Positions 57,621-64,000 of a stretch of DNA of 64,000 nt are shown here, piece by piece. The notes under the pieces were generated by a model. It did no database searches, was not told where the DNA came from, and saw only the letters and a program-made list of their open reading frames with translations. The translations under genes were made by a program, and so were the position numbers. Where the stretch lies: contig CM059622.1 of assembly GCA_030435675.1 (NCBI GenBank), positions 11,966,001 through 12,030,000 of the forward strand, written 5' to 3'. The first letter of the stretch is position 1, and each line of letters opens with the position of its first letter. This DNA is from Steinernema hermaphroditum (lineage: Eukaryota > Nematoda > Chromadorea > Rhabditida > Steinernematidae).

Positions 57621-58399
57621 ATGGGCTCCTTTTGTTCACGCCGTTTTAACGAGAATGGACTGCCTAAGGTAACAAACTTCGTCCATCTAACTTTTGCATG
57701 TTGTTCATATACTATATATGAATTATAGAAAGGCTGTCTTATTTTCGAAACCATATGCGCCTACCTAATGTACCCACTTCTTCTCGCATTTGAAACTGTG
57801 AGCCTTCTGCAGATCAGAAGGAATCCTCCTCCACCAGAGAGACCAATTCTTCCCCTCATTGGAATCCCACTGCTTCTTTGGTGCTTTGTGTCAGTTACAG
57901 CGCTGGCATGTCTCGTTAAGAAACAGGTTAAACACAATATGAACTATTGTGGCGGTAGATGGGCCCAACGTATACTCAATAATTACCTCTTCTTTCAAGT
58001 AGGCGGACGCGTGGTAGATGATTTAGTTATGATTTAGTGTGCTCTAATTATATTCACGTTCCCAGCATCGTGTATGGTGCTACATCGCCTCGAAAGTCAT
58101 AGTACGTCAAATTCTGATCGATTTCCTATGGTGCTTTGTATTTAGATGTTCTTGTGGGTTATATTGTGCAAGGCTGCATAATTGGAACACAAATTCGACT
58201 CGTCCTCTTCTTCAGCAGATACAGAAAGATGCTGAAGAAAGTAGGAGGTACAAGTACAAACAGTGCAGTGTCGCGTGAATTGACACCCAAACAAAGAACG
58301 GTCTATGTCATAACGCCAGCGGACTGTCATCAACCGTGGCCGACAAACGACGGGCTGCCGAGTTATAACGATGTTATGGGGAGCAATGTCAAGATGTAA
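57621..58399 (+). CDS. Four-pass membrane protein, unrecognised
   Basis: Exons 57621-57668, 57729-57926, 58038-58101 and 58146-58399 join in frame to 187 aa. Four hydrophobic segments: FETICAYLMYPLLLAF, LIGIPLLLWCFVSVTALACL, ALIIFTFPASCMVL and VLVGYIVQGCIIGTQI. The N-terminus has a Cys-Arg-Arg (MGSFCSRR), and the cytosolic tail is basic, then contains LPSYNDV, a PxY-type motif that could bind WW-domain ubiquitin ligases or act as a sorting signal. The topology resembles the small tetraspan families common in nematodes, but I cannot name one. The third exon is only 64 nt, and the first exon is the least certain. Confidence 0.6.
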
Positions 58400-59779
58400 A
58401 TGCATACGTCGATATAATTTCTAAGAAAATATAGTTGTATGAACTGATATGGTTCAAACGTCTCAAAGAACGTCTCCTAAGCGCAAAAGAGGCATTCGGC
58501 ACAGAGCACCACATCAGAATCGAAGGAAATGGTCCCGTTAGTGGAATGTCATCAAACAAAATGTGCATCGCCAGCCGAGCCGAATCCGCTTTCCTTTGCT
58601 GCGCTTCGTCTTGACTAGATTCAGCTCTTCACCGCTTCGAAACGTGCTCAAGCAGATGGGATCGCCGCTTTTCATTTGAATATCGTATGCGAAGAGAAGC
58701 GACGACTACGGTGTGATATTGTTCTTATTTGTACTTTCTAAGACGCCCTTTGCAGTATAAGCCGTGGATTCTTGAGTATAAACTCAAAAAAGAACGATAT
58801 ATTTCAAGCACTGGACATTACTGATTTTGTCCATGCTGACAGTCTCCGTTAGAGGGACAGGGAAAAGTTTGAATTAATCGTATTCTGATGAGTGACGCCA
58901 TTAAGCAGACACCATCTGTTTTTCACAAAGACTAACTTTCGTAGAATGCCGATTAAGTCATCTATAACACGTTTAAGTAACGATTAACTTGACACACCAT
59001 CATCAAAACACGATTAAAAACGCAGCTCATCTTCCACTTTCAAGATGTACGAGCATCTGAGATCTGCTCGTCTCTTTCTTGGCATAGTCCAATATACACC
59101 CGGTAAGGCGAATTTAGCTTGAAGGTAAGCGCGCGCCGGAATTTAACCACAGTGACGGAAAGATGTCCGCGAACGCTTCGTAATTGTCGCAGTGCGGGCG
59201 ATAACATAGCAGTAGCCTACCGATGGTAAAGAAAGTACATGAAAGGTCTGACGGCCTTTATAGATCTGTGAGCGGCAATATTGATACTCATAGGATCCCT
59301 CTTTATTCCAGTCTAACCCAGCAGACAATTGGTTGTCTACTGGTATCGTACCTGTTCTTGCGAGAAGGTTCGGCAAGATTCCTGATGTCGACTCTTTCGA
59401 GACATTCACTTTAAATACATTAAAGTTTCATTCCTGTCTATAGTATTCACAGCTGCCAAGTAGCACTTCCTTTCCGCCATTCTACTAAAATGGTTCCAAT
59501 TCCTGGCTTGTGTAATGAGGAATGGAAGCTAATACTTCAAGGAGTTCATATTCGTGTGGCCATGTAACGGTGAAAAACTGAATAAATACAAGTTGATTCG
59601 GAAGGAGGGGGTTAATTACCAAAGAACCTACTCCTCGTTTCCATCTTGATGACAATCACGTTGAGCGTCGCGCGTCACGTGATAATAAACGACCTAAATT
59701 AAATTTTATTTTATTGGTCGATTTAAAGTCCGCCGGAACGTGATTAAAAGTTTAATTCTGCCTTGGTTTTCAGGTTGTG
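58400..59779. other. Interval upstream of the second receptor type
   Basis: No gene supported. A TTTTCAG acceptor lies 6 nt before the receptor's ATG, so a leader exon or spliced leader is expected. Around 58500-58690 the sequence is less AT-rich, but no frame is convincing. Confidence 0.4.
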
Positions 59780-60700
59780 ATGTACGACTTTCGGAAGTCT
59801 GCCTATCTTACAAACTACTTAATCGCCTCATTGTTGAGCGCCGTAACTCTAGTGTTGAATGCCGTATGCTTTACAAAATACTGGTTTCGCACTCACGGCG
59901 ACGGTAGTCTAAAAACAATCTTCACAAGCATCGTCTGGCACATGGCCTTTGCTTTCGTCACACTAGTCCATTCCATCTACATGATATTGATATTCACAGG
60001 TGACACACTCTCATTATTACTTCCAAAAAATCATTGTTCTTCAGACATATGCCCAAGAGTGGACTGCCTGGTGTTCATTTCGGGAAATCTTGTCTATTCG
60101 GTTGAAACGTCAATTGGAATCTGTAACATCTTTAACGCTTACGATCGCCTGCTGGCCATGTGGTGTCCCATTCGATATCACCAGTCATATCACGTGTTGA
60201 TTCAGCGTTTGTTGACTTGTTCAACTCTTGTCGTATCAAGTGGATTCGCGCTGATCTTCTATCTAACAGCTAGGGGAGCACCCATTGTAGTGTACGCATT
60301 CGCCAGTTACGTAAACCTGAATGTTCTCTTTTCTCTTCACTTTTTCGACTGTTCGACGAGTCTTGTAAACATCATCGTCTCCTTCCTGTTCTTGAGGGAG
60401 TTCCGCAAGTTCTTAAAGCAGATGAAGACGGGAAGAGTGGTTCAACCACTTGGAATCGCAAAGGCAAGAAATGTTCGCTAACTGCTAATAACATTGTACT
60501 TTCAGATTGATCAGCTAATTGTATACCAAGTCATCGCCGATTTTCTGATTCTCATTGCTCCAATTCTCACCACTACAGCTGTAAAGTACACGCTGCAATT
60601 AGATTGGCCTTCGAAAATTGGTCCTTACCCGATTACACTGTTCACGTTATATACGGCTGTTTGTGCTATGTTGTTCAAGTTCAAGTTAGAAATTCATTGA
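59780..60700 (+). CDS. Seven-pass chemoreceptor, possibly srbc class
   Basis: Exons 59780-59999, 60045-60463 and 60506-60700 give 277 aa with about seven hydrophobic segments. It belongs to a different class from the srt genes. The motif after TM3 is NAYDRLLAMWCPIRYHQSY, resembling the 'DR..A...PI.Y' block of nematode Srbc-type receptors. Intron 2 probably starts with GC (AAG|GCAAGA, 45 nt); the alternative GT donor would leave a 33 nt intron. The C-terminus is short (FKFKLEIH), with a stop at 60698-60700. It is convergent with the lectin gene, whose stop lies only 110 nt away. Class assignment is tentative. Confidence 0.75.
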
Positions 60701-60810
60701 ATGCCCTTCACTATACAGTGTTCAATGTTCAAATATTCAACCAGAATAGCGAATGCCTGATTTTACTTCACAAGTGCATTAAACGCAAAAGCAATGTCTT
60801 CATCCGCTGC

Positions 60811-63800
60811 TTACTCCTTCGTAGGCTCGGAGGCAGACTCAAACTTGCATACATACTGATGAGTTTGCGTGCCAAAATTCACATAGTTGACCCATCCATT
60901 TCCATCATCGTTCAAGTGAATCTAAACAATCAAATTTTGCGTAAATAATTGCTTGCATGTGTTTCAGCTACCTCAGCATAAGTGTCCTCCGCGACACTCC
61001 TAAGAGATCCCCACTTGCTGTACTGATAAGGCGTTCCATCGGACCACTCGAACGACGAGCTTTCTGCACCCACTATCAATCCAATCCATGGCGAATCGTA
61101 ATAATCATTCGAATTGGCCAATGCAGCGACAAAATTCTGTTCACGATCTGAATGGATCGACACCAGATCGGCCTTTTCATTGAGGCAGTGCTGACGCGCA
61201 TCCTTCCACGTGATTTTTTCCTTGTTCTCAGTGGCGAAATATTTGTAGCAATAGCCTCCCCAATGAGTCCATGTTTCTGGACATGGATTTTTTGGAGGCT
61301 CAAGGAGGCTGTACTCGCAGACGTAGTGGTAGGTGTTAGTGCCGGTGTCGTCGAAGTCGGCCCATCCCATGTTCCAGCTTGTCATAACCTTCAATCCAAC
61401 AGGTGAATTAATCACAAAGTGGACGATACCTGGACATAGCGAACATAGTCAGCCTTTGCAAGGGAACTCCAGTAGGTGAAATCGTACGATGATGCATCAG
61501 ACCACTTGAAGCTGGTACCAGACGGTTGGACTTGCAGTCCGATCCAGAACGCTGATTCGTAGGCGGTGCTGTTCGCCAAAGACGAAACGAAGTTTTGTTC
61601 TCGACTGGAGTGGATCGAAACCAGTTCACTTCCTAGAATACGGCACTGTCTATGGGAGTCCGTCCACGAGATGGTCTGTTGGTTCGGTGCGGTGAAGAAT
61701 TGGTAGCAGTTATCTCCGAAATTTGACCATCCGCCAGCACAGGGATCGATTCGGCGAGGAGTGAGATCGTATTTGCATACGTACTGAAAAGTGTTTGTTC
61801 CGTAGTTTATGAAGTTAATCCACGAAAAGTCTTCTTTATCAAAGATAATCTGAATGCAAATCATAGCATTAGAAAACGGTGCTCGATATCTACCTGTCCA
61901 TATGAGAGCTCATCCTTAACACCGATGGCGTTCCACTTGCTGTACTGGTAAGGCGAACCGTCTGACCATCCGAACGACGAGTTGTTGATTCCAACGATCA
62001 TTCCGATCCACGGAGAGTCGTACCATCCTCTCTTGTCCGTTAAAGTGGCAACGAAGTTGTTCTCTTCTTCAGAGTGAATGGAGGCCAAGTGCGCTCCTTG
62101 ATCGCGACAGCGTTTGTGTGAGTCTTCCCATGTGATCGCTGTCTTCTCTCCATCCTTTTCTTCGATGAAGTACTGGTAACACTGTCCTCCACGATGTGAC
62201 CATCCGTCGGGACACGGGTTCGTGGCCGGTTCCATCAAGCTGAACTTGCAAACGTAGTGATACGTTTTGGTGCCGTAATCCGCAAAGTCAACCCATCCCA
62301 TGTTTGGGTAACTGGTCATAATCTAAACTCATTCAATAGATATTTTCTTCTATTTGCGAGCATCACTTGAGCGTAGCGGTGCATGTTAGGATCTGCGGTC
62401 AACAGATGCCATGCGTTGAAGTCGTACAGTGATCCGTCGGACCATGTGAAGCTCGTAGCGTCGGGTTGTATTTCTAAGCCAATCCACATCGCGGCTTCAT
62501 AGGCTGTGCTGTTAGCCAGAGAGGCAACAAAGAAGTGTTCTCTTTCGGAGTGGATCGAAGCGAGGTGACTTCCCAAATGCCGACATTGTTGATAAGACTC
62601 ACTCCAAGAGATCTTCTCTAGATTAGGGCTCGTGAAATATTGGTAGCAGTTATCGCCAAAGTTGAACCATCCAGAAGGGCAAGGATTGTACGACTGCGTT
62701 GTATGATCCAAGTTGGCGGGTTGCTCGCAGGCCAAGGCGCCGGCTTTTTCATCACAAAAATTGCTGGTCCATTTATTTGAAGTGGGAGCAAACTGAAAAG
62801 AAGCATTAATGTAGCAAAACGAGGGTGAGTCGAATTTGTTTAATGAACGGTTAAGGCTTTGCCGCTCTGAACGTTGGAAAATTAGCCGTCATAGTGCCAA
62901 GTGTTACGGTAACCTTTATGCTTAATTTAGTTATTATGAAAGCAACCTTTGCACATTGTGATTTTCCAGGAGAGTTGCTGAAGTCTCCATTCCAGTTGGT
63001 ATAGCCCCATGATGCGCCACTGATCCACCTCCACTTCGATTTGTCGTTGGCCAGTCCTTCTTCGTTGATTCCGCCCAACCACAAAGGACTTTGCACTCCA
63101 GTTGCCTCCACAATCTTGCTCACGAAATCATTTTCTCTTGGTGAAGTGATCGATGCCAAATGACCATTTCTTCCCAGGCAGACATTTTCTGCGTCCTTCC
63201 AGGTTAGCCCCGTCTGAACTTCGGCGACGAAGCATTTTCGACTAGGCTCATCAAGAACCCATCCTGTTGGGCATTTGGTCTTTGGAATTCGACAAATGAA
63301 CCCATGTGGAATACACTCGTCGTCTACGTAGAGAACTCCCTGCAAGAGAGCCAAGTTGTACTTCGATGAGGTAGGATAGAACTCCATATGATTCCAGTTC
63401 AACTTCAAGTTCGGCTTTGCGCCGCCGATCCAAAAGACGAGATAAGACACATGGGTTTTGGACAGATCTAAGCAAAAAAAGCGATTCCGAGTAACATGCA
63501 TTCGTGCTCACCTTCCAAAATTTTCACGTCGTCTTGGTCTTCCATCCAGGCGAGCGATCCTCCGTTCTCTTGGCACTTCTCTGCGGCTGACTGCGCGTTA
63601 AATTGTGCGTTTGGATTCCCATAGCGGACGAAACAGTCCCTCTTGTCAGCAGAGGGAACGCCATCGTTAGGGCATTCGAACTGGACCGGTTTCTGGGATT
63701 TTCCGACTTGGCACACCGCCGGGGCTTCGTAGCAAGTCTGCACAAAAGCGACTTGGCCTTTTATGAGCATAAGCGTTCGCTTGGCAAACTCCATCTCTTT

Positions 63801-64000
63801 GAAGTTGGGCAGGGCGTTAATGTCGCTCTGGGACGCCCACTTCCAGGGGATGTCCTCTTCGGTCTTCATCTCACCAATCCAGGAGAAGTCGACTGCATCA
63901 CTTGTACCAAGCTCTGAAATAAGACGGATGTTTATGTCAAAATGTACTTCCCATTACTAGAGATTTGATCGAGGTCTTGCTGACTCTTAACAACGGCCAG
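60811..64000 (-). CDS. Multi-C-type-lectin-domain secreted protein (5' end beyond window)
   Basis: A single gene read leftward from beyond the right edge. Visible exons: 63958-64000 (partial), 63512-63913, 62947-63467, 62367-62792, 61894-62322, 61430-61849, 60972-61388 and 60811-60921. All join in frame to a stop at 60811. The product has seven C-type lectin domains in tandem, the first incomplete at the edge. Domains 4-7 each begin CPxGW..(F/G)G(D/G)xCYQYF-like, contain CR..G..L.SIHS..E..FV, WIGL and FxWSDG, and end YVCK/E. In domains 4-7 an intron falls at the same site, before the last strands, so domains were copied as exon units. I see no classical EPN or QPD sugar-binding tripeptide in domains 3-7; calcium-dependent sugar binding is therefore doubtful. 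Nematode clec proteins usually act at the gut or cuticle surface, often induced by microbes. Confidence 0.88.

Noticed and set aside
62851..62913. A stop that would end the lectin gene after domain 3
   Set aside because: Splicing 62947 to 62792 restores the end of the lectin domain (TSNFCDEKAGALACE) and leads into four more domains, a better explanation; the short form could still be a minor isoform.

Overview
The window is nematode nuclear DNA, most likely from a rhabditid worm. The species cannot be named from the sequence. The evidence is: three receptors of the nematode-only srt chemoreceptor class, a Sigma-class glutathione transferase of nematode type, a C-type lectin gene, a FLRFamide neuropeptide precursor, a canonical actin, and compact genes whose introns are mostly 33-56 nt with GT-AG ends. 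Exon models were built by eye from reading frame, splice sites and family resemblance; no transcript or database evidence was available. An end coordinate may be off by a base or two, but nearly all models close in frame.

0-17 kb is housekeeping-rich. A partial gene enters from the left (1-790). On the minus strand a protein with about six LOTUS-like units (6935-4644) is followed after 201 nt by nucleoporin Nup107 (4442-1536). The spacing, with a poly(A) signal and then a trans-splice-like acceptor, suggests an operon. On the plus strand come actin, a DHHC palmitoyltransferase and a p24/TMED cargo receptor; the last two are also closely spaced. The first srt receptor follows at 15117.

17-43 kb is accessory. 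It is dominated by small secreted two-exon proteins: three on the minus strand (17.5, 19.2, 21.1 kb) and four on the plus strand (29.6, 30.5, 34.5, 38.3 kb). They share an early phase-1 intron and several short motifs. I do not recognise the family and consider it the best candidate for something undescribed. Among these genes lie a mariner-like transposase relic, an MFSD8/CLN7-like transporter with an in-frame TGA, a FLRFamide precursor, a short-chain dehydrogenase, a small membrane protein and, at 43.3-44.0 kb, the glutathione transferase.

44-49 kb is gene-poor and holds two hairpin-forming inverted-repeat elements plus copies of dispersed repeats. 50-64 kb is environment-facing: two more srt genes with the same exon sizes as the first, two defensin-like CS-alpha-beta peptides and a possible third, a four-pass membrane protein, a second type of chemoreceptor, and a large multi-C-type-lectin gene that runs off the right edge. 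This half of the window looks devoted to chemosensation and defence at the animal's surface.
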